A DNA stretch of 54,885 bases from an uncultured Lachnospiraceae bacterium (GTDB taxonomy: Bacteria > Bacillota > Clostridia > Lachnospirales > Lachnospiraceae): NCBI GenBank assembly GCA_947169235.1, contig CAMVOY010000008.1, positions 1 to 54,885 on the forward strand, read 5' to 3'. Position 1 is the first letter of the stretch; each line of letters starts with the position of its first letter. The notes below the pieces were generated by a model that ran no database searches, had not been told where the DNA came from, and saw only the letters and a program-made list of their open reading frames with translations. Of this stretch, positions 1 to 9,421 are shown piece by piece. Both the position numbers and the translations under genes were made by a program.

Positions 1-2
1 AC

Positions 3-3000
3 AGTATGATTACCTATGACAAGATCAAGATCATGCTTGCATCTCCGGAGAAGATCCGTGAGTGGTCACGCGGTGAGGTTACAAAACCGGAGACCATCAA
101 TTACCGTACTTTAAAGCCGGAGACCGAAGGTCTGTTTTGTGAGCGTATCTTTGGACCCAGTAAGGACTGGGAGTGCCACTGCGGAAAATATAAAAAGATC
201 CGCTACAAGGGCAAGATCTGTGATAAGTGTGGTGTAGAGGTAACCAAGTCCAGCGTTCGTCGTGAGCGCATGGGCCATATTGAGCTCGCCGCACCTGTTT
301 CACACATCTGGTATTTCAAAGGCATTCCTTCCCGTATGGGACTGATGCTTGACCTCTCACCAAAAGTACTTGAGAGAGTCCTTTATTTCGCATCATATAT
401 CGTACTTGAGTCTGATATCCAGGATCTGCCGGTAAAGACTGTTCTTTCCGAGCAGGAGTATCAGGATGCCAGAGAAAAATACGGCGACAGCTTCCGTGTA
501 GGCATGGGAGCTCAGGCTGTACAGGAGCTTCTTGAGAGGATCGATCTCGATAAGGAAGCAAAGGAACTTAAGGATGAGCTTGAGACTCTCACAGGTCAGA
601 AGCGTGCCCGTGTCATCAAAAGACTCGAGGCAGTGGAAGCGTTTTTGGAGTCAGGCAACCGTCCTGAGTGGATGATCCTTACCGTGATCCCGGTTATCCC
701 GCCGGATCTCCGCCCGATGGTACAGCTTGATGGTGGACGTTTTGCAACATCCGATATGAACGATCTTTATCGTCGTATCATAAACAGAAATAACCGTTTG
801 AAGAGAATGCTCGAGCTCGGTGCGCCGGACATCATCGTGCGCAACGAGAAGCGTATGCTCCAGGAGGCAGTAGATGCCCTGATCGACAACGGCCGTCGTG
901 GTCGTCCGGTCACAGGCCCGGGTAACCGTCCTCTTAAATCTCTTTCAGAGATGCTCAAAGGTAAGCAGGGACGATTCCGTCAGAACCTCCTCGGAAAGCG
1001 TGTTGACTATTCGGGACGTTCGGTTATCGTCGTAGGTCCTGAGCTGAAGATCTATCAGTGCGGACTTCCGAAGGAGATGGCTATCGAGCTTTTCAAGCCA
1101 TTCGTTATGAAGGAGCTTGTAGAGAACGGTTCTGCTCAGAATATTAAAAATGCCAAGAAAAAGGTTGAGAAGCTTGAGGATGATGTATGGGATGTACTTG
1201 AGAAGGTTATCCGCGAGCATCCGGTAATGCTTAACCGTGCGCCGACTCTTCACCGTCTGGGTATCCAGGCGTTCGAGCCGACACTGCTTGAGAGTAAGGC
1301 TATCAAGCTGCATCCGCTCGCTTGTACGGCGTTCAATGCCGACTTCGACGGAGACCAGATGGCTGTGCATCTTCCTCTTTCAGTAGAGGCACAGTCAGAG
1401 TGCAGATTCCTTCTGCTCTCTCCTAACAACCTTTTGAAGCCTTCAGACGGTGGTGCCGTAGCAGTACCGTCTCAGGATATGGTCCTCGGTATCTACTACC
1501 TGACACAGGAGCGTGGAACGGCAGTAGGTGATAAAGAGCCTGAGCTCGGTGAGGGCAAATTTTTCAAGGATATGAATGAGGCGATCATCGCCTATGAGAA
1601 TCATGAGATAACTCTTCATGCGCGTATCAAGATCCGTCGTACCGGTGAGAATAAAAACGGTGAGATGGAGTCACGCGTGATCGAGTCTACTCTCGGACGT
1701 TTCATTTTTAACGAGGTGCTTTCACAGAATCTCGGTTTCGTTGATCGTGATGATCCGGACAACTTCCTTAAGCTTGAGGTGGATTTCCATGTCGGCCGTA
1801 AACAGCTCAAGGAGATCCTGGAGAAATGCATCAACAACGAGGGCGCTACAAAGACCGCTGAGACACTCGATGCGATCAAGTCCCTCGGTTACAGCTATTC
1901 GACAAAGGCAGCCATGACGGTTTCGATTTCCGACATGGTAGTTCCTGCAGAGAAAAAGCAGATCATCGAGGATGCTGAGAAGACTGTCGATGAGATCGCT
2001 TTCCAGTACTCACGTGGTATGATGACTGAGGAGGAGCGTTACAAGACAGTTATCAAGATGTGGGAGAATGCTGATAAAAAGGTTACCAAGCGACTGATGG
2101 AAGGTCTGGATCGTTATAACAACATCCATATGATGGCTGATTCAGGAGCCCGTGGTTCCGACAAGCAGATCAAGCAGCTCGCAGGTATGCGTGGACTTAT
2201 GGCTGATACGACCGGTAGGACCATCGAACTTCCTATCAAGAGTAACTTCCGTGAGGGTCTTGATATCCTCGAGTATTTCATCTCGGCGCACGGTGCTCGT
2301 AAGGGACTTTCCGATACGGCGCTTCGTACTGCCGATTCAGGTTACCTTACACGTCGTCTTGTCGACGTATCACAGGAGCTTATCATCCGTGAGACTGATT
2401 GTCATGATTCACGTCCGGATGAGGAGATTCCGGGTATGGAGGTTGCTACCTTCATGAGCGGCAAGGAGGAGGTTGAGAGCCTCCAGCAGCGTATCACCGG
2501 TAGGTATTCCTGTGAGACTATCCTTGATGATAACGGAGAGGTTATCGTTAAGGCTAACCATATGATCACTCCGAAACGTGCGGAGAAGATCATTGCCAAA
2601 GAAGGTTATCATGTTCCCAAGGAGCTTCTCGATGAGGAGAAGAGACTCTCCAAAGAACTTGATGAGCTGAAAAAAGAAGAAGAAGCGAAGAGAGACAACT
2701 CTGAATCATCTGAAGAAGCAGATGAGAAGGCATTACAGAAGAGCCCTGAGATCATCGCTTTAGAGGATGCGCTTACGGAGATCAAAGCAAAGATAGCTCC
2801 TATCAGTGCAGAGGTTCGCAAAAAGACCATCAAGATCCGTACCGCGCTTACATGTAAGTCAAAGGTTGGTATCTGTGCTAAGTGTTACGGTGCTAACATG
2901 GCTACCAAGGAGCCTGTACAGGTCGGTGAGGCAGTCGGTATCATAGCCGCTCAGTCCATCGGTGAGCCGGGTACACAGCTTACGATGCGTACCTTCCATA

Positions 3001-3962
3001 CAGGTGGTGTGGCCGGAGACTCTATCACACAGGGTCTTCCGCGTGTCGAGGAGCTTTTCGAGGCACGTAAGCCGAAGGGTCTTGCTATCATCGCTGAGTT
3101 TGGCGGAACCGTTACTATCCGCGAAAAGAAAAAGGATGTTAAAGAAGTCGTTGTTACCAACGATGAGGGCAAATCAAAGGCATATCTGATCCCTTACGGT
3201 TCACGTATCAAGGTTGAGGAAGGCCAGGAGATCGACTCCGGTGCAGAGCTTACAGAGGGTAGTGTAAATCCGCATGACCTTTTGAAGATCAAGGGTGTAC
3301 GTGCTGTTCAGGATTATATCCTCAGAGAGGTACAGCGTGTATATCGTCTTCAGGGTGTTGAGATCAATGATAAGCACCTTGAGGTTATCGTTCGTCAGAT
3401 GTTGAAGAAGATCCATATCGATGACAACGGTGATTCGAACTTCCTGCCGGGTGACAGGGTAGATGCACTTGAATTTGAGGACGAGGTAAAGCGTCTTGAG
3501 AAGGAAGGTCTCACACCTCCTACGGGAACACAGATCATCCTTGGTATCACAAAGGCATCGCTTGCCACGAACTCATTCCTTTCAGCCGCATCCTTCCAGG
3601 AGACCACAAAGGTTCTTACTGAGGCTGCTATCAAGGGTAAGGTTGATCCGCTTGTTGGTCTGAAGGAGAATGTAATCATCGGTAAGCTGATCCCTGCCGG
3701 TACAGGTATGAAGCGTTATCGCAATATCGAGATTTACTCTGATCTCAGAGAAAATCTTGAGCCTGAGGAGCAGCAGGAGGAGGAACTCGATCTGTCTGCA
3801 CTTAAATCAAAGAGCAGTGGCTCAGGGAGAAACTCGATAAATACCGAAGACGAAGATTTCGATGAAGACTTCGGGGATGATTTTGATGAAGAATTCGATG
3901 AGGATTTCGATGAGGAGCTCGACGCAGAGCTTTCGGCAGAGGATGATATCATCGACGATTGA
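3..3962 (+). CDS. rpoC: RNA polymerase subunit beta' (5' end probably outside window)
   Basis: Largest catalytic subunit of bacterial RNA polymerase. Counting from the ATG at position 6, the N-terminal zinc ribbon is visible ([16 protein letters not shown], about residues 57-77), then the [21 protein letters not shown] region, the active-site loop NADFDGDQ (residues 444-451, three Mg-binding Asp), the second Cys cluster ([13 protein letters not shown]) and the bridge/trigger region with [16 protein letters not shown]. The C-terminus is a run of Asp/Glu/Phe (last 40 residues), unusual in length but seen in this bacterial group. The frame is open to the window edge and homologues usually have about ten more residues before ITYD, so the ATG at 6 is probably internal and the gene starts upstream. 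A strong hairpin follows the stop. Confidence 0.97.
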   Translation, partial: SMITYDKIKIMLASPEKIREWSRGEVTKPETINYRTLKPETEGLFCERIFGPSKDWECHCGKYKKIRYKGKICDKCGVEVTKSSVRRERMGHIELAAPVSHIWYFKGIPSRMGLMLDLSPKVLERVLYFASYIVLESDIQDLPVKTVLSEQEYQDAREKYGDSFRVGMGAQAVQELLERIDLDKEAKELKDELETLTGQKRARVIKRLEAVEAFLESGNRPEWMILTVIPVIPPDLRPMVQLDGGRFATSDMNDLYRRIINRNNRLKRMLELGAPDIIVRNEKRMLQEAVDALIDNGRRGRPVTGPGNRPLKSLSEMLKGKQGRFRQNLLGKRVDYSGRSVIVVGPELKIYQCGLPKEMAIELFKPFVMKELVENGSAQNIKNAKKKVEKLEDDVWDVLEKVIREHPVMLNRAPTLHRLGIQAFEPTLLESKAIKLHPLACTAFNADFDGDQMAVHLPLSVEAQSECRFLLLSPNNLLKPSDGGAVAVPSQDMVLGIYYLTQERGTAVGDKEPELGEGKFFKDMNEAIIAYENHEITLHARIKIRRTGENKNGEMESRVIESTLGRFIFNEVLSQNLGFVDRDDPDNFLKLEVDFHVGRKQLKEILEKCINNEGATKTAETLDAIKSLGYSYSTKAAMTVSISDMVVPAEKKQIIEDAEKTVDEIAFQYSRGMMTEEERYKTVIKMWENADKKVTKRLMEGLDRYNNIHMMADSGARGSDKQIKQLAGMRGLMADTTGRTIELPIKSNFREGLDILEYFISAHGARKGLSDTALRTADSGYLTRRLVDVSQELIIRETDCHDSRPDEEIPGMEVATFMSGKEEVESLQQRITGRYSCETILDDNGEVIVKANHMITPKRAEKIIAKEGYHVPKELLDEEKRLSKELDELKKEEEAKRDNSESSEEADEKALQKSPEIIALEDALTEIKAKIAPISAEVRKKTIKIRTALTCKSKVGICAKCYGANMATKEPVQVGEAVGIIAAQSIGEPGTQLTMRTFHTGGVAGDSITQGLPRVEELFEARKPKGLAIIAEFGGTVTIREKKKDVKEVVVTNDEGKSKAYLIPYGSRIKVEEGQEIDSGAELTEGSVNPHDLLKIKGVRAVQDYILREVQRVYRLQGVEINDKHLEVIVRQMLKKIHIDDNGDSNFLPGDRVDALEFEDEVKRLEKEGLTPPTGTQIILGITKASLATNSFLSAASFQETTKVLTEAAIKGKVDPLVGLKENVIIGKLIPAGTGMKRYRNIEIYSDLRENLEPEEQQEEELDLSALKSKSSGSGRNSINTEDEDFDEDFGDDFDEEFDEDFDEELDAELSAEDDIIDD

Positions 3963-3979
3963 TCAGGGTTTTGAATTTG

Positions 3980-4010
3980 GGGAACATTGGCAGTTGCCAA
4001 TGTTCCCTTT
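3980..4010 (+). terminator. rho-independent terminator after rpoC
   Basis: Perfect 13-bp stem GGGAACATTGGCA / TGCCAATGTTCCC with a 2-nt loop, followed by a short T run, 18 nt after the rpoC stop. It separates the rpo operon from ddh. Confidence 0.8.
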
Positions 4011-4045
4011 ATGAAATTATATGGTAAAAAGAAAGGGGTCTTATC

Positions 4046-5017
4046 ATGAAAGTAGGAATACTTGGTTACGGAAATCTGGGACGCGGCGTGGAGTATGCCG
4101 TAGAAAAAAATGATGATATGGAGCTCGTCGGAGTATTTACAAGACGTGATCCGGGGAGTGTCAGTGTTCGCTCCGGAGCAAAGACCTATCACGTTGATGA
4201 TCTTCCGAACATGAAAGATGACATCGATGTTCTGATTATCTGCGGAGGATCTGCTACAGACCTTCCTGAGATGACTCCCAAATACGCCGGGATGTTTAAC
4301 GTGATCGACAGTTTTGACACACATGCAAGGATTCCGGAGCATTTTTCAAATGTTGATGAAGCTGCAAAAAAAGCCGGCAAGATCGGGATCATTTCCTGCG
4401 GCTGGGATCCGGGAATGTTTTCTCTGAATCGTCTTTATTCCATGAGTGTTCTTCCGGGTGGAAAGGATTATACATTCTGGGGTAAGGGAGTGAGCCAGGG
4501 ACACTCCGATGCGATCCGTCGTATCGAGGGAGTGAAGGATGCACGTCAGTATACGGTTCCGGTACCTGCTGCTCTTGACGCGGTACGCAGTGGACAAAAT
4601 CCCGAGCTTACCACAAGACAGAAGCACACCAGAGAGTGCTTTGTCGTAGCTGAGGATGGCGCAGATCAGGAAGCGATCAGACAGGCTATCGTCACGATGC
4701 CGAATTATTTTGCAGATTATGATACTACGGTTACATTTATCTCCGAGGAGGAGATGAAGCGTGATCATTCGGGGCTCCCGCATGGCGGTTCCGTGATCTA
4801 TACAGGTGAGACCGGAGAAGGAAATAAGCATGTGATCGAGTACAAGCTTAACCTTGATTCAAATCCGGAGTTCACGGGCTCTGTTCTCGCGGCTTATGCC
4901 CGTGCGGCATATCGCATGAATAAGAACGGAGAGAGCGGAGCGCGCACCGTGTTTGACATAGCACCGGTGATGATATCACCGCTTTCGGGTGATGAGATAA
5001 GGGCTCATTATCTCTGA
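4046..5017 (+). CDS. ddh: meso-diaminopimelate D-dehydrogenase
   Basis: NADPH-dependent enzyme that makes meso-diaminopimelate directly from tetrahydrodipicolinate and ammonia, the one-step branch of lysine/peptidoglycan synthesis, in the cytosol. The 323-residue product has the family's usual length (about 320-330). It opens with a Rossmann nucleotide-binding motif (VGILGYGNLGRG, residues 3-14) and carries family segments FNVIDSFDTH, ISCGWDPGMFSLNR and FWGKGVSQGHSDA, which line the substrate pocket. Start chosen at the ATG after AAAGAAAGGGG. It stands between the rpoC terminator and the HD-domain gene 19 nt downstream, with which it probably forms a transcript. Confidence 0.93.
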   Translation: MKVGILGYGNLGRGVEYAVEKNDDMELVGVFTRRDPGSVSVRSGAKTYHVDDLPNMKDDIDVLIICGGSATDLPEMTPKYAGMFNVIDSFDTHARIPEHFSNVDEAAKKAGKIGIISCGWDPGMFSLNRLYSMSVLPGGKDYTFWGKGVSQGHSDAIRRIEGVKDARQYTVPVPAALDAVRSGQNPELTTRQKHTRECFVVAEDGADQEAIRQAIVTMPNYFADYDTTVTFISEEEMKRDHSGLPHGGSVIYTGETGEGNKHVIEYKLNLDSNPEFTGSVLAAYARAAYRMNKNGESGARTVFDIAPVMISPLSGDEIRAHYL

Positions 5018-5036
5018 TGATTATCGGGAGAAAAAA

Positions 5037-5579
5037 ATGAAAAAAACTGACAGGGACGAAATAATATCAGTTATCGGAAAGTATCTTTGGAGTGATGAGA
5101 TACGTGAGATGAAGGAGTATATCCAGCACGGAGAGATAACTACCTACAGGCATGTTATAAACGTTGTGAAACTGTGTTATCTGCTGGACAAAAGATTCAA
5201 TCTGAAGGCGGATAAGGAAGTATTGTTAACCTCGGCACTGTTACATGATTTTTACGGATATGACTGGCATAACTGTCGATTGAGTGAGCTGCACGGATTC
5301 AAGCATCCGTTGATAGCGGCGGACAGAGCCGGGGAGATCTTTGGCGTAGACGACAGGGTCATGGATGCCATCAGAACACACATGTGGCCGTTCACTCTTC
5401 TTCACGTGCCCAAAAGCAAAGAGGCTTGGATCCTGACCGTCGCAGATAAGCTCGCTTCGATGTCGGAAACGCTGTGGATGAGAGGTGGGAAAAAGTCCTG
5501 CAAATGCGCTTGTGGGTGCAAATGCTCCTGCAAAAAGACGGATGATGTGGACGAACAGAGAGAGTATCACAAGATGTAG
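5037..5579 (+). CDS. HD-domain phosphohydrolase-like protein with Cys-rich tail
   Basis: A 180-residue cytosolic protein with an HD fold: His in TTYRHVINVV (about residue 39), HD pair in SALLHDFYGYDWHN (about residues 70-71), a later His in RTHMWPF and Asp in TVADKLAS, the order expected of metal-dependent HD phosphohydrolases. The substrate cannot be told from sequence. The tail after the HD domain (about residues 150-168) is odd: SCKCACGCKCSCKK puts six Cys in a dozen residues, like a small metallothionein or metal-cluster patch. It follows ddh by 19 nt with RBS GGGAG. HD domain is secure; function unknown. Confidence 0.85.
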   Translation: MKKTDRDEIISVIGKYLWSDEIREMKEYIQHGEITTYRHVINVVKLCYLLDKRFNLKADKEVLLTSALLHDFYGYDWHNCRLSELHGFKHPLIAADRAGEIFGVDDRVMDAIRTHMWPFTLLHVPKSKEAWILTVADKLASMSETLWMRGGKKSCKCACGCKCSCKKTDDVDEQREYHKM

Positions 5580-5582
5580 CCC

Positions 5583-5611
5583 TTGAAAAAATCCGCAGAA
5601 TCGTATATAAT
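5583..5611 (+). promoter_or_regulatory. sigma-A-type promoter of cheX
   Basis: TTGAAA (5583-5588), 17-nt spacer, TATAAT (5606-5611). The TTG that could open a longer cheX frame is therefore the -35 box, which supports the downstream ATG as start. Confidence 0.7.
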
Positions 5612-5657
5612 ATACTATAACTGTGGAATACAGAAAACAAGCGAAAAGGAGAGGGAT

Positions 5658-6125
5658 ATGGCGACACTCAGTGTAGAACTGATCAATCCCTTCCTGGCTA
5701 CTGCGAAAAAGATTCTTTCTGAGGTGTGTTTCGTGGATGTCGGGATTCAGAAACCAACTCTCAGAGAGATAGTTTTTGATAGCAATCATTGGGTAATAAT
5801 AGTCGGAGTTACCGGTCAGCTTCATGGACATGTTCTGCTTGCCATGACCGAGAAACAGGCATGCGGGATCGCATCAAAGATGGCGATGATGGATATCAGT
5901 CAGATGGATGATTTCGCGAGCAGTGCTATCAGCGAATTGGGTAATATGATCATGGGAAATGCCGCTACGGTATTCTCAAGCTCGGGGATAGGGATAGATA
6001 TCACTCCCCCGACTCTTTCACATGGAAATGTAAGCTTTGCATCGAAGGGTGGGAAATCACTCTGTGTTCCGATGCAGTTTGAAGGTGGAGGCGTGGACCT
6101 TTACCTTGCTTTGCAGCAAGCGTAA
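5658..6125 (+). CDS. cheX: CheX-like chemotaxis phosphatase
   Basis: A 155-residue protein of the CheC/CheX/FliY phosphatase superfamily, which removes the phosphate from CheY-P or related receiver domains. The signature helix is present: SAISELGNMIMGNAAT carries the catalytic Glu and Asn in the E-x2-N arrangement, and the C-terminal segment ends with VPMQFEGGGVDLYLAL typical of CheX. Start chosen at 5658 because AAAAGGAGAGG lies 5 nt upstream and a promoter occupies the longer frame's start. No other chemotaxis genes lie nearby, so the partner receiver is encoded elsewhere. Monocistronic: own promoter and terminator. Confidence 0.82.
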   Translation: MATLSVELINPFLATAKKILSEVCFVDVGIQKPTLREIVFDSNHWVIIVGVTGQLHGHVLLAMTEKQACGIASKMAMMDISQMDDFASSAISELGNMIMGNAATVFSSSGIGIDITPPTLSHGNVSFASKGGKSLCVPMQFEGGGVDLYLALQQA

Positions 6126-6153
6126 AGCTCGCAGTATTACTGCGGGCTTTTTT
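6124..6153 (+). terminator. terminator after cheX
   Basis: Stem AAAGCTCGCAG / CTGCGGGCTTT with a 5-nt loop followed by TTTT, overlapping the last bases of the cheX stop codon. Confidence 0.85.
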
Positions 6154-6185
6154 CGTACATTTATAGGGAAACAAGGGGACAGGAC

Positions 6186-7226
6186 ATGGATTACAGGCGC
6201 GAGATAGATCGTCTAAGAATAAAAAAAGAGATCACTTGTGATGAGCTAGAATGGCTGCTTGATCTTTCTGATGAGCATGCGGAGTATCTCTTTCAGACGG
6301 CAAGGCAGGTGTGTGAGGAGAACTACGGAAAAAAGATCTTTATCCGTGCGCTGATCGAGTTTACGAATTATTGTAAAAATAACTGTTATTATTGTGGAAT
6401 AAGAGGCGGCCATACCGCGCTTTCCAGATATCGCATGACTGATGAAAAGATACTCAATTGTGTGAAGACTGCTTATGAGCATGGAGCGCGGACCGTAGTC
6501 CTTCAGGGCGGGGAAAACCCGATGGATAAAGACAAGCTGATAGTGGAGCTGGTGTCAAAGATCAGAGAGGCTTATCCTGACTGCGCCATCACACTTTCGA
6601 TCGGAGAAAAAAGCAAAGAATCGTATCAGGCATTTTTTGATGCGGGAGCAGACAGATATCTGCTTCGTCACGAGACCGCAAATCGTGACCATTACGGACG
6701 TCTGCATCCTCCCTCAATGATATACGAGCACAGAATAAAATGCCTTTTTGATCTTCTTGAGATAGGTTATCAGGTCGGATGCGGAATGATGATTGGATCT
6801 CCCGGTCAGACCGTGGAGTGTCTGTTTGAGGATATAATGTTTATAAAAGAGTTGTGTCCGCATATGATCGGTATCGGACCTTTTATCCCGCATGTTGAGA
6901 CTCCGTTTGCACTTGAGGAGAGCGGAAGTGCAGAGACTACGTTAAGGATGCTCGCCATATTAAGGATCATGAATCCGAAGGTGCTCCTGCCTGCAACTAC
7001 GGCGCTTGCATCAATAGGTGACAATGGATATGAAAAAGGTATCATGGCCGGAGCCAATGTCATCATGCCTAATTTTACTCCGAAAGAGATCAAAAAAAGA
7101 TACTTGTTATATGACAACAAATACGGAGTGGACGATGACGGTGTGGATTCGATCGAGAATATAAAAAAGAGGGTTGCCGCTATCGGATATGAAGTGGTAG
7201 TTGACAGAGGAGACTCTCTGGTGTGA
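6186..7226 (+). CDS. hydE: [FeFe] hydrogenase H-cluster radical SAM maturase HydE
   Basis: Radical S-adenosylmethionine enzyme acting with HydF and HydG to build the 2Fe subcluster of the hydrogenase H-cluster. 346 residues, normal for HydE. The [4Fe-4S]-binding CX3CX2C is at C63, C67 and C70 (CKNNCYYC). Other family segments: FTNYCKNNCYYCGIR, VLQGGENP (SAM-binding GGE), LRHETANRDHYGRLHPP and GIGPFIPHVETP. It resembles biotin synthase in fold but the HETAN..LHP and PFIPH segments mark HydE. RBS AAGGGGACAGG precedes the ATG. It sits next to the hydrogenase gene, separated by a convergent DUF2752 gene, so it is not in one operon with it. Confidence 0.93.
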   Translation: MDYRREIDRLRIKKEITCDELEWLLDLSDEHAEYLFQTARQVCEENYGKKIFIRALIEFTNYCKNNCYYCGIRGGHTALSRYRMTDEKILNCVKTAYEHGARTVVLQGGENPMDKDKLIVELVSKIREAYPDCAITLSIGEKSKESYQAFFDAGADRYLLRHETANRDHYGRLHPPSMIYEHRIKCLFDLLEIGYQVGCGMMIGSPGQTVECLFEDIMFIKELCPHMIGIGPFIPHVETPFALEESGSAETTLRMLAILRIMNPKVLLPATTALASIGDNGYEKGIMAGANVIMPNFTPKEIKKRYLLYDNKYGVDDDGVDSIENIKKRVAAIGYEVVVDRGDSLV

Positions 7227-7229
7227 TCA

Positions 7230-7649
7230 TCAGCTGTATGTAATGCCTACTAACATGAGAATATTTTTGATGATCCACTGACCCAAAAGGATTCCTAAAC
7301 CTATGAATACATAAAGCATTCTGAAGTGTAAATAATTCTTCTTTCGGATGAGTGCGATCGTGTTTGTTACGACAAATAATAATACGCATAAAAGTACATA
7401 CGGAACAAAAGGATTGTAAAGAAAACTGTCGATCATATGCAGATCGATAAGTGAAGTAAGGCTGTGAGAAGCGCCGCAGCCCGGACAATAAAAACCGGTT
7501 ACCAGGCGAAAGCCGCACGGGTATTCAACATTATATGTAAGTTTAAAAACATCGGTGTGCTGAAGTATGGCCATAACAAAAAAAGCCCCGAGTATACAGA
7601 GAGAAAGTATATAAAAAAAACGATCATTATTATCAAATCTTTCTTCCAT
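7230..7649 (-). CDS. DUF2752-type small membrane protein
   Basis: 139-residue predicted inner-membrane protein with about three hydrophobic helices (approx. residues 10-30, 80-105 and 115-135). The motif FYCPGCGASHSL (CPGCG followed by a small residue) is the hallmark of DUF2752, a family of unknown function. Start taken at 7649 because AAGGAG precedes that ATG; the frame extends 16 codons further without a better ribosome site. It is convergent with hydE (3 nt gap) and divergent from the hydrogenase gene. Confidence 0.75.
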   Translation of the reverse strand: MEERFDNNDRFFYILSLCILGAFFVMAILQHTDVFKLTYNVEYPCGFRLVTGFYCPGCGASHSLTSLIDLHMIDSFLYNPFVPYVLLCVLLFVVTNTIALIRKKNYLHFRMLYVFIGLGILLGQWIIKNILMLVGITYS

Positions 7650-7690
7650 GGCGAGCTCCTTTTGTATTAGTATACGCAAGTATAAAGGTC

Positions 7691-7719
7691 TTGTCAACCG
7701 GAATGAAATGTGTTACTAT
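7691..7719 (+). promoter_or_regulatory. promoter of the hydrogenase gene
   Basis: TTGTCA (7691-7696), 17-nt spacer, TACTAT (7714-7719), about 45 nt before the start codon. Confidence 0.55.
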
Positions 7720-7764
7720 ATATGCATCTTTCTAAAAGCTAAGTCATAAAAGGAGTATATGATA

Positions 7765-9321
7765 ATGGCAGCACAGTCTATGAGAGGTATCATGACACCG
7801 GTCAATGATATCCGAAAAAAAGTCTACGCCGAGGTGGCGAAGCTCTCCTACAACTATGAGGAGGGTTCTTTATCCGAGATGGAGCAGATTCCGTACAGGA
7901 TCATACCGGGTGAGGTTTCCAAGTACCGTGATTCGGTCTTTCTGGAAAGGGCTATAGTCAAGGAGCGTATGCGTCTGGCTATGGGTCTGCCCCTGCGTGA
8001 CACGTCGGAACATGCGCCGGTATCAACAGGTGCCGACGAGTGCGTAAAACCGGAGAAGTATTATCAGCCACCCCTTATCAACATAATCAAGTTTGCATGT
8101 AACGCCTGCCCGGACAATGAGGTTCAGATCACGGAGGGATGTCAGGGATGTCTGGCTCATCCGTGTCAGGAGGTTTGTCCTCGTAAAGCGATCAGTTTTA
8201 AGCACGGACGTTCAAAGATCGATCAGAGCCGTTGTATCAAATGCGGCAAGTGTATAAATGTATGTCCGTATGAGGCCATCATCCGTCTGAAGAGACCATG
8301 CGCTGAGGCGTGCGGTATGAAGGCGATATCATCAGATGAGCTCGGACGTGCCGAGATCAATCAGGATAACTGTGTATCATGCGGTCAGTGTATGGCGAAC
8401 TGTCCTTTCGGAGCGATATCCGACAAGGCTCAGATATTCCAGACCATCCAGGCCATCCGTTCGGATGTGCCCGTGTATGCAGCAGTGGCTCCGGCCGTGG
8501 CAGGCCAGTTCGGTGATAAGCTGACACCGGAGAAGATCCGCGTCGCATTCAAGGAACTCGGCTTCGAAGATGCCATAGAGGTTGCCATCGGAGCTGATCT
8601 GTGTACCATAGAGGAAGGAGAGATGTTCCTCAAGGAGGTGCCGTCTGAGCTTCCGTTCATGGCTACATCATGCTGCCCGGCTTGGTCGGCTATGGCAAAG
8701 AGAGTATTCCCCGATGAGGCGAAGTGCATATCGATGGCACTCACACCGATGGTGCTCACGGGACGACTTATAAAGAAAAGACATCCGGGATGCAAGGTTG
8801 CATTTATCGGACCGTGCTCCGCAAAAAAACTTGAGGCATCCAGAAGGTCGATACGAAGCGACATCGACTTCGTTTTGACGTACGAAGAGGTCATGGGTAT
8901 GTTCGAAGCGAAAAACGTAGAATTCGAAAAACTCGAGGAGTTCGATGCGATGCATGGTGCTTCGGCAGACGGACGAGGCTTCGCCGTCAGCGGAGGTGTG
9001 GCTCAGGCCGTTGCCAATTATATCAAGGAGAATCATCCTGAGGTAGGCGAGATACCGATGCACGTCGCTGAGAATCTCGAAGAGTGCCGCAAGATGATGA
9101 TGCTCGCAAAACGCGGACAGTATGATGGATACCTTCTCGAGGGCATGGCGTGTCCGGGCGGATGTATCGCGGGAGTCGGTACCGTACAGCCTCTGGCAAA
9201 GAGTGTGGCAGCGGTCAATCTCCACAAAAAAGTATCGACGAACCAGCACTCTCATCAGAGTGATTATCAGGACGAGCTGAAGGAACTTGAGGAGGATCTT
9301 TTCGACTCTCATAAAAACTGA
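7765..9321 (+). CDS. monomeric [FeFe] hydrogenase, group-B-like
   Basis: Iron-only hydrogenase that combines protons and electrons to H2 (or the reverse), the electron sink of fermentation. 518 residues. Three ferredoxin-type clusters lead in: CQGCLAHPCQEVCP, CIKCGKCINVCP and CVSCGQCMANCP. The H-cluster motifs are L1 TSCCPAW (C303, C304), L2 GPCSAKKLE (C351) and L3 GMACPGGCIAG (C463, C467). L2 has Gly where classical group A enzymes have Met and L3 lacks the GGG run, matching group B enzymes of Clostridia. Start at 7765 is preferred (AGGAG 9 nt upstream); an in-frame ATG at 7759 lies too close to it. Own promoter; electron donor probably ferredoxin (inference). Confidence 0.92.
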   Translation: MAAQSMRGIMTPVNDIRKKVYAEVAKLSYNYEEGSLSEMEQIPYRIIPGEVSKYRDSVFLERAIVKERMRLAMGLPLRDTSEHAPVSTGADECVKPEKYYQPPLINIIKFACNACPDNEVQITEGCQGCLAHPCQEVCPRKAISFKHGRSKIDQSRCIKCGKCINVCPYEAIIRLKRPCAEACGMKAISSDELGRAEINQDNCVSCGQCMANCPFGAISDKAQIFQTIQAIRSDVPVYAAVAPAVAGQFGDKLTPEKIRVAFKELGFEDAIEVAIGADLCTIEEGEMFLKEVPSELPFMATSCCPAWSAMAKRVFPDEAKCISMALTPMVLTGRLIKKRHPGCKVAFIGPCSAKKLEASRRSIRSDIDFVLTYEEVMGMFEAKNVEFEKLEEFDAMHGASADGRGFAVSGGVAQAVANYIKENHPEVGEIPMHVAENLEECRKMMMLAKRGQYDGYLLEGMACPGGCIAGVGTVQPLAKSVAAVNLHKKVSTNQHSHQSDYQDELKELEEDLFDSHKN

Positions 9322-9356
9322 AAAAGAAATCTTAACGGATTTTGTAAAAAAACATC

Positions 9357-9386
9357 TTGTGCAAAGTGGGTGTTTTGTGTTATATT
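9357..9386 (+). promoter_or_regulatory. likely promoter of the isomerase gene
   Basis: TTGTGC (9357-9362), 18-nt spacer, TATATT (9381-9386), 35 nt before the start codon. Confidence 0.45.
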
Positions 9387-9421
9387 CACATTATCATTTT
9401 TTAGAAACGGAGGGTTAAACT

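Noticed and set aside
3734-4342. 202-codon minus-strand ORF opposite the acidic tail of rpoC
   Set aside because: Ser-run translation is the shadow of Asp/Glu codons in rpoC; it crosses the terminator and ddh start.
5583-5657. Longer N-terminus for CheX from a TTG start
   Set aside because: The TTG is part of a -35 box with a matched TATAAT, and a clear ribosome site serves the ATG at 5658.
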